Shown: positions 18,153 to 29,500 of the stretch, piece by piece
Layout of the letters: each line of letters opens with the position of its first letter
Numbering within the stretch: position 1 is the first letter of the stretch
Source of the DNA: CAIZGX01 sp964385405
Lineage (GTDB): Bacteria > Bacteroidota > Bacteroidia > Flavobacteriales_D > Sanyastnellaceae
Length of the DNA stretch: 64,000 nucleotides
NCBI GenBank assembly: GCA_964385405.1
Contig: CAYLOT010000008.1
Location: 1 to 64,000 of the forward strand
Direction: 5' to 3'
The notes under the pieces: model-generated
Told to the model about the DNA's origin: nothing
Database searches by the model: none
What the model saw: only the letters and a program-made list of their open reading frames with translations
Program-made: the position numbers and the translations under genes

Positions 18153-19937
18153 ATGACATTTTGGAAAACCGTTTGGGCAACATTGGTGGGTAACATCATT
18201 GCCTCAATTCTTGGAACAATATTCACTGTAGCAATCATTGCCATTATCATTGGCGCGCTCGCATCTTCCGATGAAGTTGGAATGGAAGATCAGTCTATCT
18301 TGAAAATTAAATTGGAAAATTCCTTCACGGAAAGAGGACTCGACGCTCCTTCGTTTAACCTCGATCGCGCTGAAGATCGCATTGCCTTGCGCGATTTAGA
18401 GCGTGTGTTGCGTTTTGCGAAAACCGATGAGCGCATTGAAGGCGTTTATTTAAACATTGGTGCTATTCAAGCTGCACCTGCTATGTTGCTGGAAATTCAC
18501 AACGCCATTCTCGACTTCAAGACATCTGGCAAATGGGTTATCGCCTACAGCGAAAGTTATTCTCAAGCTGGCTATTTCATTGCCAGTGCCGCGAATGAAG
18601 TGTACATGTATCCAACAGGAACTTTCGATTGGCACGGATTGAATGCGGAGGTGATGTTCTATAAAAAGTTATTGGATCAGTTGGAAATTGAAGCGCAAGT
18701 CATTCGTGGACCGAACAACAAATTTAAAAGTGCTGTAGAGCCATTCATATATGATCACATGTCAGACGAAAACCGTTTGCAAATGGCAACGTTTATCGAT
18801 GACATTTGGAAGGTGATGTGCGAAAAAATTTCTGCTCAGCGCGGCGTTTCTGTTGATGAATTGAATGCCGCCGCCACGTCGTTACGATTCATTAACAACA
18901 ATGCATTATTGGAATCGAAGTTATTAGACGGATTGATTTATCCCGATGAGTTGGCAGCTAAAATGTCGACTCGTTTGAAAGACAAAGGCAAATTGGAAAA
19001 CGACAAGAAGCTCGATGAAGAAGTTATTTCTTTCGACAGGTATTTAGATGTGGTGAAGATGGAGGATTTGGTATCTGATGTTGCCCAAGTGGCGGTTGTA
19101 TATGCTATTGGCGGTATTGAAAGTGGAAAGGGCGACGATGAAACGATTGGCAGTGATCGCATTGCAAAAGCCTTGCGCGACGCGCGTTTGGATGAAGGAA
19201 TTAAGGCGGTGGTGTTACGTGTGAATTCTCCTGGGGGAAGTGCATTGGCGAGCGATGTCATTTGGAGAGAAGCGGAATTGATTAAGCAAAGTGGAAAGGT
19301 GTTCGTGGTGAGCATGGGTGATTATGCGGCTTCGGGCGGATACTATATTGCTTGCGGAGCAGATCGCATTTTCGCACAGCCGAATACGATAACTGGATCT
19401 ATTGGTGTCTTTGGGATTATTCCGAACCTTCAGAACTTTTTAGATCACAAGTTGGGAATCACCTTCGACGCGTACAAGACGCATGAACATGCGAACATGA
19501 TGACGTTGACTTCTCCGTTAGACACGGTTCAGAAGCGCGCCATGCAGGACATGGTGAGTAATATTTACAACGACTTCACGAGTAAGGTAGCGAAAGGACG
19601 AAACATTTCGCAGGTATATGTTGACAGCATTGGTCAGGGAAGAGTTTGGAGTGGTGAAGACGCTTTGGTTATTGGCTTAGTTGATGAACTTGGCGGATTG
19701 CGTGAAGCAATTGCCTATGCTGCATCGAAAGCAGGTGTTCCTTCGAATTCAATTCTTGAATTGCCCGAGATGTTAGATCCATTGGAAGAATTGATTAACG
19801 ACATTTCTGGAAAATCGGAAGATGCAATTCTGTCTCGCTTGCTTGGCAGCAGATTCAAGAATTATCAGGATATACGTTCGTTAAGTAAAGGCGGTAAGGT
19901 TCAGACGCGTCTTCCATTTTACATAACAGTAGAATGA
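18153..19937 (+). CDS. sppA: Signal peptide peptidase SppA, 67K (protease IV) type
   Basis: A 594-residue protein. One N-terminal membrane anchor (about residues 12-40) precedes two tandem crotonase-like S49 domains. The catalytic pair is visible: Lys192 in RGPNNKFKSAVEPF and Ser394 in MGDYAASGGYYIACGAD. Their spacing of about 200 residues is that of the E. coli enzyme. It degrades cleaved signal peptides in the inner membrane, with the active site on the periplasmic side. Its stop overlaps the start of the following methyltransferase by four bases, so the two are probably co-translated. Confidence 0.95.
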   Translation: MTFWKTVWATLVGNIIASILGTIFTVAIIAIIIGALASSDEVGMEDQSILKIKLENSFTERGLDAPSFNLDRAEDRIALRDLERVLRFAKTDERIEGVYLNIGAIQAAPAMLLEIHNAILDFKTSGKWVIAYSESYSQAGYFIASAANEVYMYPTGTFDWHGLNAEVMFYKKLLDQLEIEAQVIRGPNNKFKSAVEPFIYDHMSDENRLQMATFIDDIWKVMCEKISAQRGVSVDELNAAATSLRFINNNALLESKLLDGLIYPDELAAKMSTRLKDKGKLENDKKLDEEVISFDRYLDVVKMEDLVSDVAQVAVVYAIGGIESGKGDDETIGSDRIAKALRDARLDEGIKAVVLRVNSPGGSALASDVIWREAELIKQSGKVFVVSMGDYAASGGYYIACGADRIFAQPNTITGSIGVFGIIPNLQNFLDHKLGITFDAYKTHEHANMMTLTSPLDTVQKRAMQDMVSNIYNDFTSKVAKGRNISQVYVDSIGQGRVWSGEDALVIGLVDELGGLREAIAYAASKAGVPSNSILELPEMLDPLEELINDISGKSEDAILSRLLGSRFKNYQDIRSLSKGGKVQTRLPFYITVE

Positions 19938-20461
19938 GCTTCGAGAAGAAAAGTATGGATGAGCTTCAGCGTTTAAACGCTGAAGAATTTCAGCAAGCTG
20001 AAAAATTTCCGATTGTTTTAATCTTAGATAATTTCCGTAGCGCTTTGAATGTCGGAAGTCTATTCCGCAGTGCCGATGCGTTTCGCATTGAAGCTATATA
20101 TTGCTGCGGAATTACTCCGATTCCTCCACACCGAGAGATCTTAAAGACAGCGTTGGGTTCAACGGAATCGGTTAGCTGGAAGCATTTCAGCAACACTGTT
20201 GAGGCGATTTTAGAGATTCGCGATTCACACGAAGTGTGGGCGTTAGAGCAAACGCATAACAGTGTTGCTCTTCACACCTTTCACTCGCAGCAGCCTATGG
20301 CTTTGGTGTTGGGCAATGAAGTGAATGGTGTAGATGAAGAAGTGCTCAAGCTCGTTACTGGCTCGCTTGAAATTGAACAACACGGCACCAAGCACAGCTT
20401 AAATGTAGCAGTCAGTGGAGGCATTGCGCTCTACCACTTAACCTCACCACTTCGTGGATGA
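19934..20461 (+). CDS. SpoU/TrmH family RNA 2'-O-methyltransferase
   Basis: A 175-residue protein. The three SPOUT knot motifs are present: LDNFRSALNVGSLFRSADAF (motif 1, with Asn and Arg), ALVLGNEVNGVDEEVL (motif 2) and IEQHGTKHSLNVAVSGGIAL (motif 3). It uses S-adenosylmethionine to methylate a ribose in tRNA or rRNA, and the exact target cannot be told. The last residues (TSPLRG) and the TGA stop are encoded by the first hairpin and first separator of the palindrome array at 20447-20506, so the natural C-terminus may have been altered by that element. Confidence 0.9.
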   Translation: MSFEKKSMDELQRLNAEEFQQAEKFPIVLILDNFRSALNVGSLFRSADAFRIEAIYCCGITPIPPHREILKTALGSTESVSWKHFSNTVEAILEIRDSHEVWALEQTHNSVALHTFHSQQPMALVLGNEVNGVDEEVLKLVTGSLEIEQHGTKHSLNVAVSGGIALYHLTSPLRG

Positions 20462-20506
20462 CACGACACGTCGTGATGACCTTCTTCGAAGGATTACTCT
20501 AAAGAG
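20447..20506. repeat. Mini-palindrome array at convergent gene ends
   Basis: Four successive palindromes are joined by 4-base separators: CCAC/GTGG (loop ttc, 20447-20457), ATGA, CACGAC/GTCGTG (loop ac, 20462-20475), ATGA, CCTTC/GAAGG (loop ttc, 20480-20492), ATTA, CTCT/AGAG (loop aa, 20497-20506). The first ATGA supplies the TGA stop of the methyltransferase. ATTA, read on the other strand, supplies the TAA of the small minus ORF. It lacks a T tract, so it is not a standard terminator. Confidence 0.8.
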
Positions 20507-20697
20507 ATCGAAGACTTCCAATTGCCTTCATGAGAAAGGATAAAGACAGGCCCGTTCGATTCAACGGGCAGACACGTGTGCGCTGCTAAAATCTGCTCTC
20601 GATGCAACAGTTTTCCAACCGAATCATAAACAAATACATCATGAAGTGTTTCTGTGCCGTCGTAATGAAGACCATCTTTTTGCAGTATCCAATTCAT
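20494..20697 (-). pseudogene. Orphan T9SS sorting-domain-like fragment
   Basis: A 67-codon frame (ATG at 20695-20697). An earlier ATG at 20748 lies inside the preceding gene's terminator and is unlikely. The sequence reads like an isolated type A sorting domain without signal peptide or cargo: DVFVYDSVGKLLHREQI, then PVFILSHEGNWKSSISLE. It aligns by eye along its length with the C-terminus of the gene immediately upstream (FDVEVFNSIGQLICSKSVW, YVTSSKGNSRTKVLL). Without a signal peptide it could not reach the T9SS, so a duplicated or decayed remnant is the simplest reading. Its stop codon comes from the adjacent palindrome array. A short real protein cannot be excluded. Confidence 0.45.
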
Positions 20698-20730
20698 TGT
20701 ATTTAGATTTAGGGAGTTCGTTAATCCTAG

Positions 20731-20767
20731 AAAAAAAGAGCATTCCAAGTAACACCTGAAATGCTCT
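20731..20767 (-). terminator. Intrinsic terminator of the UnbV-type gene
   Basis: Read on the minus strand, an 8-bp stem (20760-20767 with 20737-20744) and a 15-base loop are followed by seven T. It lies about 97 bases past the stop at 20864. The 96 bases between hold no other recognisable feature. Confidence 0.75.
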
Positions 20768-20863
20768 TTATACTATGATGAAATAGAGCAAAATGCTGGA
20801 TTCAACATAAATTTAGGTTTTAGTTAAGGTATTAGAAAGACGGGGCAGGAATAAATGGTTGCC

Positions 20864-23404
20864 TTAGCGGAGCAAAACCTTCGTCCGCGAATTTCCCTTC
20901 GAAGAAGTTACGTACAGCGTTTGCTCAAAAACATTGAGGCGTATCGCCTCATTTGCACCCCAGACAGATTTCGAACAAATCAATTGTCCAATGCTATTGA
21001 ATACTTCAACATCAAAAATCATTTCGGAACCGCTGTTGTATAACACTCCCTCCTTCCAATCAACAATAAAATCTGTCGACGTGATTTTTTCTTCAATAAA
21101 ATTGAATAACACTGCAAACGAAGAATCTACAGTGCACCCCATTGCATCGGAGATAGAAACATGATAGCTTCCTTGTGGCAATCCGGAATAACTGAATCCA
21201 ATAAATCCAGATTCCCAAGTGGCACTATATGGAGAATAGTTTCCCGTTACCTGAAGAACTATACTTCCTAAACCAAAAACACTCTCTGAGGAGATATTTG
21301 CGGTAATTGAAGGATCCTGAATTTCCTCTATGACAAATGAAACAGAAGCCTGGCAGAGGTTCGCGTCGATCACTGTGTAATTGTAAGCACCAGGCTCAAG
21401 GCCTGCAATTGAAATTTGTGTTGCGTTTTGCTCTGCACCTGAGTATGGTAAAACACCCCCTTGAACATCAAGAAGAACTCCCCCATTTGCATCATGAGCG
21501 CAAGCATTTTGAATTGAATCAATTACAACCGAAAGCGCAATGGGCTCGTGCACGATTACTTGCATTGGCACAACGCAAGTGGCCGTCAATGGAGCTAAAA
21601 CTTCATAAACACCAGCATGCAAATTATTCTCACTAATTAAGACCTCTCCCGAGTACGCGTTAAATACTTCATAAGATCCAGAACTCTCCCCAAAGCAGGG
21701 AACATCGGTGACAGCAATAACGATATCCTCATTATTTAAAAGTGTCACTTCGTATGACAAAACAATTGTATGACCAAATCCGGTGCCTACCTCTAGTTGG
21801 TATACTCCTGGACTATTTACCCAAATTGAATTTTCTGTACTGCCATTTTCCCAAACGTGGTAAGACCAATTTTCAATTGAAAGCATGAGGCTATCCTCAG
21901 TTTCTGGACACAAGTAATCTTTAGACGCTTGAATACCAGGAAGGGTCTCTCCTTCGACAAATACATGAGTAGAGTTAGCAGGAATATTGTAATATGTGTC
22001 CACAACTCCGCTTATCCATGTGAGCTTTAATGAATCTATTTGATTTGCCTCGGCTATTCCAAAAATTAAGTTCTGAGAATTCTGATTCAAATAATTTTCT
22101 CCCGACTGTGTGTAGTGAATGCGATGATTGCCATTCATGTAATAGTCGATATGCGTACCCACCCCATTTCTATTACTAAATCTTCCTTTCAATCTGCATT
22201 TAACGTAGTTATTGGTTGTATTTGAATTGTTTTTATAAACTTTCGAAACTTGTGCAGACTCGGCTCCAAGGTAAACATCATATAACCCATCGTTATTAAA
22301 ATCGCCTTTAGCAGAAGTGAAAAATCCATACGGTGCACTCGACAACCCCGAATTAGTCACAGGCAGGAATTGTCCTTGACTATTCCCAAAAACATAATTA
22401 CCGAAATCAGCTTGAAAAATGGAACTAACATGTCTTTCAGAGACTATTAGGTCACTCCACCCATCGTTTTCAATATCTAGCCAAAGGGCGCTCCAACTCC
22501 ATTTGTTCAAACTAACTCCATGTGAAGACGCAACATTTGTGAATTGATTCAACCCATTATTTTTGTACAGGAAATTACCGTGAAATGGAGTATTTGTTAC
22601 ATACAAATCTAAATCTGCGTCATTATCGAAATCACACCACGAATTCGACATCGCGTCGAGCAATCCGAACCCACTTAAACCCCAAGCCCCTGTTAATGTA
22701 TGATCTACTGTTGCGCCTGTCAATGTATATTCAAAAAGTTCGTTCCCGGTACGAAAGTCATTTATTATAAATATGTCTTGATTTAAATCTCGCGTTAAAT
22801 CTATAAAAACGGGTTGAAAGGAACTTCTTTCGTATCCAAGTGTACTCGTCAAAAAACTCCCGCTTTGATTGTTTTGCAAAAGCGAATTCTTTACTCCTCC
22901 TGAAGTTGGAGTCCCATAGTTGGCAATAACTAAATCGAGGTAAGCATCTCGATTAAAATCACCGATTGAAGCCCCGAATGATGTAAAGATGGAGAAAAAT
23001 GGAAAATTGAGTAATTGCGACTGATCGACAAAAATTAAGCTATCTGTCTGAATGAATAGCTGAGAAGGACCGTCTCTTTTGATTATGAATAAATCATTGT
23101 CACCATCTTCATCATAATCACCCCAAAGACATGTCTTTGAATCGTAGATGTTTGCAAATGTTGTATGAAGTACAAATGTTCCGCCAATGTTCATGTACAA
23201 TCTAGTGGGCGCACCGGCTATACAGACGGTTAAATCATCCCACCCATCTTCATTTACATCATAGGCGCTCGCTCCATTCCCATACATGGAAGAGGCATTC
23301 AATGCAGCAACGCCCCAAGAATCGGTTACATCTTGAAACAGTTGAGGCAAACAAATAAGACTATACGAACAGCAAACTAAAGTCGCAATTAGATTACGAA
23401 GCAT
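20864..23404 (-). CDS. Secreted FG-GAP/ASPIC-UnbV repeat protein with SprB repeats and T9SS type A domain
   Basis: An 846-residue protein. It has a signal peptide at about 1-20 (MLRNLIATLVCCSYSLICLP). FG-GAP/VCBS propeller repeats span about 40-380, each with an Asp-rich calcium loop (DVNEDGWDDLTV, DYDEDGDNDLFI, DFNRDAYLDLVI, DFDNDADLDLYV, DIENDGWSDLIV, DFNNDGLYDVYL). An ASPIC/UnbV domain follows at about 395-480 (GVGTHIDYYMNG, QNLIFGIAEANQIDSLKLTW). Two SprB-type repeats are at about 590-760 (GVLPYSG, NLCQASVSF). A divergent type A sorting domain forms the end. This is the CRTAC1-like architecture seen in secreted adhesins and calcium-binding surface proteins. Ligand unknown. Confidence 0.9.
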   Translation of the reverse strand: MLRNLIATLVCCSYSLICLPQLFQDVTDSWGVAALNASSMYGNGASAYDVNEDGWDDLTVCIAGAPTRLYMNIGGTFVLHTTFANIYDSKTCLWGDYDEDGDNDLFIIKRDGPSQLFIQTDSLIFVDQSQLLNFPFFSIFTSFGASIGDFNRDAYLDLVIANYGTPTSGGVKNSLLQNNQSGSFLTSTLGYERSSFQPVFIDLTRDLNQDIFIINDFRTGNELFEYTLTGATVDHTLTGAWGLSGFGLLDAMSNSWCDFDNDADLDLYVTNTPFHGNFLYKNNGLNQFTNVASSHGVSLNKWSWSALWLDIENDGWSDLIVSERHVSSIFQADFGNYVFGNSQGQFLPVTNSGLSSAPYGFFTSAKGDFNNDGLYDVYLGAESAQVSKVYKNNSNTTNNYVKCRLKGRFSNRNGVGTHIDYYMNGNHRIHYTQSGENYLNQNSQNLIFGIAEANQIDSLKLTWISGVVDTYYNIPANSTHVFVEGETLPGIQASKDYLCPETEDSLMLSIENWSYHVWENGSTENSIWVNSPGVYQLEVGTGFGHTIVLSYEVTLLNNEDIVIAVTDVPCFGESSGSYEVFNAYSGEVLISENNLHAGVYEVLAPLTATCVVPMQVIVHEPIALSVVIDSIQNACAHDANGGVLLDVQGGVLPYSGAEQNATQISIAGLEPGAYNYTVIDANLCQASVSFVIEEIQDPSITANISSESVFGLGSIVLQVTGNYSPYSATWESGFIGFSYSGLPQGSYHVSISDAMGCTVDSSFAVLFNFIEEKITSTDFIVDWKEGVLYNSGSEMIFDVEVFNSIGQLICSKSVWGANEAIRLNVFEQTLYVTSSKGNSRTKVLLR

Positions 23405-23470
23405 GTTGTCTCAAGTTAAGGTGACTATAAGACGATAAAAAAAAAATCAGTTGCTTCTTATCTTTCAAAT

Positions 23471-23500
23471 AAAAAGCCCCCTTCTTTCGAAGGGGGCTTT
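23471..23500 (-). terminator. Intrinsic terminator of the giant T9SS gene
   Basis: An 11-bp perfect stem with five consecutive G-C pairs (23473-23483 with 23490-23500) and a 6-base loop, followed on the minus strand by TTTTTATTT. A further imperfect hairpin (23501-23530) sits between it and the stop codon. Confidence 0.9.
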
Positions 23501-23536
23501 CTAGCTGTTTTAGTTCTTAGAACTAGCTAGGCTATT

Positions 23537-26500
23537 CTATTTCTGAACCATCATGCGTTGAGTATGAACTTCACCATTGAAAATTGCTTCAACCATGTAT
23601 AATCCATTTGCAAGTGGACGCTCGAAAGTGATGTTTGTATTCAATACACCGCTTACTGAGTAACGGTTGTTCCATACTTGACGACCCATAGCATCTACGA
23701 TGCGGATTTGTACATTTTCTGAATCAATACCAGAAAGGTTAATGTTCACATCTGTTCCGTGAGTTGGGTTTGGATACAAGCTCATGTTTACTTCATTTGC
23801 TGTTTCCACTCTCACAGTATGGTTGTCTGCTTGACTTCCGTCAGCAATCATACCTGCAGATCCAACGATGCTCATACAGAATGGTGCTCCCCATTGATAG
23901 TTCGTACCAGTGTAAGGCATAATTGGAGCGGTTCGAACCGAATATGTTTTACCATATTGCAGTGCTTGAATAGTTCCAAGATTAATGAAATTCGAAGCAG
24001 CTCCACGATTGACAGCAAAAGGAATTCCAATTGCTACTCCAGTAACTGCGTTAATCTCAGTAAACTCCCATCGCCAATTCGTGGCTCCACATACCCATGG
24101 TAATGATGCAACAACAGCCCCTCTGAAACGAGGTCCATTTGTACATCTATCAGTAGAACGCAGAGACGTTTGCGGCTGAGCAACTGTACTCATGGTACAT
24201 GGAGCAAGGGCAGGTACCACTACGGTTTCAGCAACACCAGCTCCATTGTTGATTGTGTAGGTGTTTGTGATCAACACACTGTATGTAGATCCGTAAGGTA
24301 ATGTTGGCAATACGCTGCTCAATACACAGATATCTGAGTTTTGAGTTCGCGTGTAAACATTACCAGCAGCGGGACCAGTTAAACCAGTGTAAGTGAATGT
24401 GTAACTTGTTCCAGCTGAACCAGCCCAAGCCGCCTTGAAGTATTGACACAACGTGTATGGACCAGGACCGTAGGCACAACCTCCTCGTCTTAACATTCGA
24501 ACACAAATAGAGAATGTTCCGATTCCTTGTGCACTATTGTAGTTTCTAACTCCTACTTTATACTCTTGACCAGCAGTTAGACCATAGAAATTCAACACTT
24601 CATTTCCTGGAGTTGAAACCGCATTTTCTTGAGCTATCATATTACCTGAAACATCTTGTAACTCAATCACAATATTGTTTGCAGTTGAATTTACAACAAT
24701 ACTTACAGCTTCAGAGGATGCATAGAAAGAGTACCATTTATCTTCACCCGTCAAGCATAGCGTTTGAGCTGTTCCTGAAACATTAGCATTAACTAATGTT
24801 CCTGACACAGAACTACAACTAGGCCAATTGCTTATTGACATTGGCAAAGCATTTCCTGGATTTTCTCCTGCTATCTCACAACCTTCTTCCGATAATCCAT
24901 TACAGTTGTCATCAATATTATTCTGACAAACCTCTATTTCTTCTGGATTAACATTCGCATTGGAGTCGTTACAATCTGTATTGTTCAAGACATACCCAAC
25001 AGGTTGGCTACATGCTACTGTTGGGGATTGAAGATTTCCAAAACCGTCACCATCTGTGTCTGCATACCAAACGTTTGCAGGGTTTGGCACTACAGTTACG
25101 ATTTGGTTGGCTGAAGAAATGTTTCCGTTAACATCTGTTACAGTCCAAACAACAGTAGTACTTCCGACAGGGAATGATGCAGGTGCGTTATTCGTTACCG
25201 AAGCCACACCACAATTGTCTGCGGTTGTTGCAGAACCAAGTGTTGCAGTAGCAGTGCATGAGTTCAACGCGGCAGTTACTTGAACAGCAGCAGGTGCAAT
25301 AATAGTTGGCATCTGAGCATCTGTCACAGTAACTGTGAAAGAAGAAGTTGTCACCAAACCTTGAGCATCTGTCGCAGTATAAGTTACAGTTGTTACTCCA
25401 ACTGGGAAGAGTGCCCCAGGGCTGAAGTTCGAAGTCATATTCACACAACCCTGATCATCTGAAGCAGTTGGAATAGACCATGATGCCGAAGCTGAACATG
25501 TACTTGTTCCTGTATTTGCTGTAAGGTTTGGAAGCGTCCCAGTAATTACTGGCGCCGTGTTTCCAAGATCAGTGATTACAATTGTCGTAGCACCTACACC
25601 ACTATACCCATCCAATTGAATGTAGTATGTAGCGCCAGGTGTAAGGCACTTAACATCTGAAAGGATAGCACTCACCCCAGCTCCATCATCGTTTGCGTTG
25701 ATAAGTGTGAAAGTACCGTAGCTTGAGCAACTTGTTGCACCATAAAGAGCAATTTGATTGTCCCAACCTGGAGCCGCAATGCTCACGTGCCCAGAGGCAG
25801 GTGCTACAAAGCGGAACCAAATAGTTCCATTCAATGTGCTGTTACACCATCCTGTTTGAACGGTACAACCACTAGCAGGTGGTGCAACTTCGCCTGGATC
25901 AACTGTAGAAGCTGCGGTAGAGAAAGACAAACCTGTTTGGTTACCAACGGTAACCACACCTGCTGTACATGGCGTATCGTAGGCGTTTCCGAGAACGACA
26001 GTAACCACGTTAGCCTGAATGCTACATCCGTTTGGAGTTGTAGTTGTTGCAGTTAAATAAACTGTACCAGCTGCACCTGTTGCATACAAAGTTTGTGAAC
26101 TTCCTGTAGCACCACCAATAGCTGTGAATGGTCCAGTTGGAGATGCACTCGAGGACCACTGAATCGTTGAGCCCGCATTCTGACCTGCAATTGTCCATGT
26201 TCCTGCACCAGGAATTGGAGCAGTAAAGTCATTAACAAGGATTGAAGATGGTCCTGCAATGGTTCCCGCGGTAACTGTATAGAATGGTTGAGAATAACCC
26301 GCAGAAGACACTCCACTTGGGTTACAAGCATCTACCACAGTCACTGTATAAACATCAGTAGCTAATGAAGGACTAGTTGTGTAACTTGAAGCCGTAGCAC
26401 CAGAAACAGGTGATCCGTTCAAGTTCCATTGGTAAGATGGTGTTCCACCACCACCATTGGTTGTTGCAGTTAAAGTTACAGGAGCACCAGGGCAAACACT

Positions 26501-29500
26501 TCCCGTAACTGGTGCTGTATAAGTCACCACAAGATTTACACTTCCTACAGTTAACGGGCCTCCAAAACTGTAGGTATGAACGAACGTAACCGACACATCT
26601 CCACCTGGAGGCGCAATGTTCGTAGCTGTATAGTTATACGTTTGGTTCGTAATTCCTGCATTCACGTTAGCAACAACTTGGCTGCCCACTGTTGACGCAC
26701 CTGACATAGATACGTTCACTTCGTTGCCCCAAGTGCCACCGGTTGTGCTGGTACCAACTAATTGCAGAACAGTGTTAGTTACAACAGCACCCGCTGGGAT
26801 ATTTATTGTTCCATTCAGCGTTTGAGTAGTGCCAGCCGCAACACTGTAGCCACTAGCCAACGTGTAGATTTGTGACACTGAAGAAGTTGGTGCAATTGAC
26901 ACTGTCAATGGTTGACCAACAGTAACAGGAGCAACAACTCTTGAAGAGTAACAAGTTGAAGCTCCGTTTGTTACAACAGAAGCTGCGTATACGTTACCAC
27001 TGAATGGAGTAGCTGCGTTTGGCAAATAAGAAGTACCAATTACGTTAAATGGACTTCCTGTACCCAATTGGTTTCCACCTGTAGCTGCATCGAACCATAC
27101 TGGTAGCGAAGGCAAAGTATATGAAACAATAAAGTCAACACTACTAAACGTTGCTGCACCGAGATAGGTATTTGTGAAATTTAAAGTTACGTTTCCATTT
27201 CCAGATGGAATGGTTGCATTGTACGAATAGTTCACATTGGTAATACCGATGTTTTGAGCTGCTAAAGGTTGTTGTGACAAAGAAGACACACCAGTCATGT
27301 TGAAAAGCACCTCAGATGCCCATGTTCCTCCAGTTGTAGAGGCACCCGTGATAGCAAGAACTGCACCGGTTATTGTTGCACCAGCAGGAATACTCACTGC
27401 ACCTGTAACTGAAAGAGTACCGTTACCAGCTAAAGTAAGCGCACTACCCAGGTTAATAGTTGATGTTTGTGTACCTCCTATTGGAGCTCCATTTGCCGTA
27501 ACGTTCAACGTTGTTCCATTCAAACAAACTGATCCACCAGTTACTGCAGTTGGCGCCGCTACAGGGAATGCCACAGTAGCCGAACCTAAATCTACAGAAC
27601 ATGCAGGAACACTGATGTAACGAGCAAGATTTTGAACGGTAGCAGGAGAAGAAACAGCAACCGGAGTTGTTGTTGTCCAAGTTGCACCGTTGTTTACAGA
27701 GTACTCGTAAAAGTTATTGTATTGAATAATCAAATTGTCTACAAATTGTCCTTGATACTCACCTCCAGTTCGACCTGCAAATGCATGCTTCCAAGTACTC
27801 TTGTCTGCAGTCAAGTATGACGCCGGTAGGGTTCCTGAAATAACTGGAGTTGATCCATTGTTTAGGAATAACTCAACTAAACCAGTACTAGAGATTTTAA
27901 TAGTCACGTGGGTCACTAATCCAGTCGCTGGTGTTGTTCCTGTTCCAGTAGTAGCGCGCCAAGTAACATTGTTTACGTATCCGATTACCCCAGTGCTTGA
28001 AGGCGTTTGATTCCAAACTGGTGAATTGTACATTAAGTATACACCATTCGTGTTCGCACCATTGGTATAAGCGTCAAAAGACAACTTTAATCCAGTACCG
28101 CTTCCGTTCTCTGGTTGAGTAGCTCCAGGAGCTACCGTTGTTCCGACTACTGTAGAACCTAGTCCTGTTGGCAGACCAACAACATCGGCACCATAGCTGT
28201 AACTGAATCCATCGGCCGGAGAGTTTGAACCTGCAGTTGCAATGTAGTCAAAATCGATTTGAAAATCATTGGCTGCAATTCCCGTTGTATTGGTAACCAA
28301 TACACCACCGTTTTGGCTCACAGCCGATGAATTGATACGAAGCACTCCACCTGTAATTGCAGCACTGTTTCCAGACAAGGCCACATTAGTAGGCAAAGTG
28401 GAGCTAGAGAAATCTGAAGTAAATACAGTTCCAGATCCATTAACAGCAAAGTTCACAGAACCGGCACCACCACAAACTGTTGGTTGTGATACTGTAGCTG
28501 TACCAGAAAGTGGCGCATAGAAACCAACGGTTGTAGCTGCTGAAGCGGTACAACCAGTAGTAGCGTCATTTGCTGTAACTGTATATGTATAAATGCCGTT
28601 TACTGTAGGAGTCACCGCGTTAACAGTTGCACCTGTGGTACCAACCGTAAGTCCAGAACCCGCAGAAGGAGAAGCAGACCATGTGTATGCATATCCTGCA
28701 TTAGAACTCGTAACTGACAAGTTAGTCGGAGAGCCAACTTCACCGCAGAAAGTAGGATTACTGTTAGACGCAGTAATCGTTGGAGCTGCAGTCCAACTTA
28801 AAGCAACCGGGAATCTGTCAGTGATACAAGATCCCGTGTTAGTTGCTACATAATAAGTAACAGATGCTGTAATCGGGCCTGGATTGAAGAAGTTACTCGT
28901 TGAGTTCTGCAACAAAGTACCTCCAATAGGAGCACTGTACCACATATAAGTCGGATTTGTTACACTTGGGTTTAAATCAAATGCCGTTAAAAGAGTTGTT
29001 TGATTTCCGCACAATGAAGGATCATCGGCCGATGCAAGTGGCATATTAAATGAACCCGGAGCGCAAGGACCAAGTATATTTACGCGGTAATCCTCCGTTT
29101 CACCATAAAAATAAGTTAAACACGGAGTAATTGCAGTACCTGCAAAAGTCTCGGCATTGATTATTCTCATGCGGGTGATACCCGGAGTGGCAGTTGCTGG
29201 AACAGTAAATGAGAATGCAACATTCGAAGCCGGAACACAGTTGATGTTCGCGGTTGGACCGTTGTCCCAAACTTTTTCGCCGGCATCTGTAAACACTCCA
29301 TTTTGGTTGTAGTCAATGAAAATTGCAGCACCTGAAGTGTAGTTGAATGTTCCACAAGATCCCACTGTAATTGATCCGGATACATCTGCATTTTGAATCA
29401 AATTAATAGGCGCAGGCGCTCCTACTGCAGATGCATAATTTCCGTATCTGCTAGCTATAGAGCCTGTGCCCGGAGCAACAGTTGCACAAGTAGACGCATT

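Noticed and set aside
20447..20506. Interpretation as an ordinary intrinsic terminator
   Set aside because: No T run follows any of the hairpins on either strand, and four different hairpins in series are not needed.
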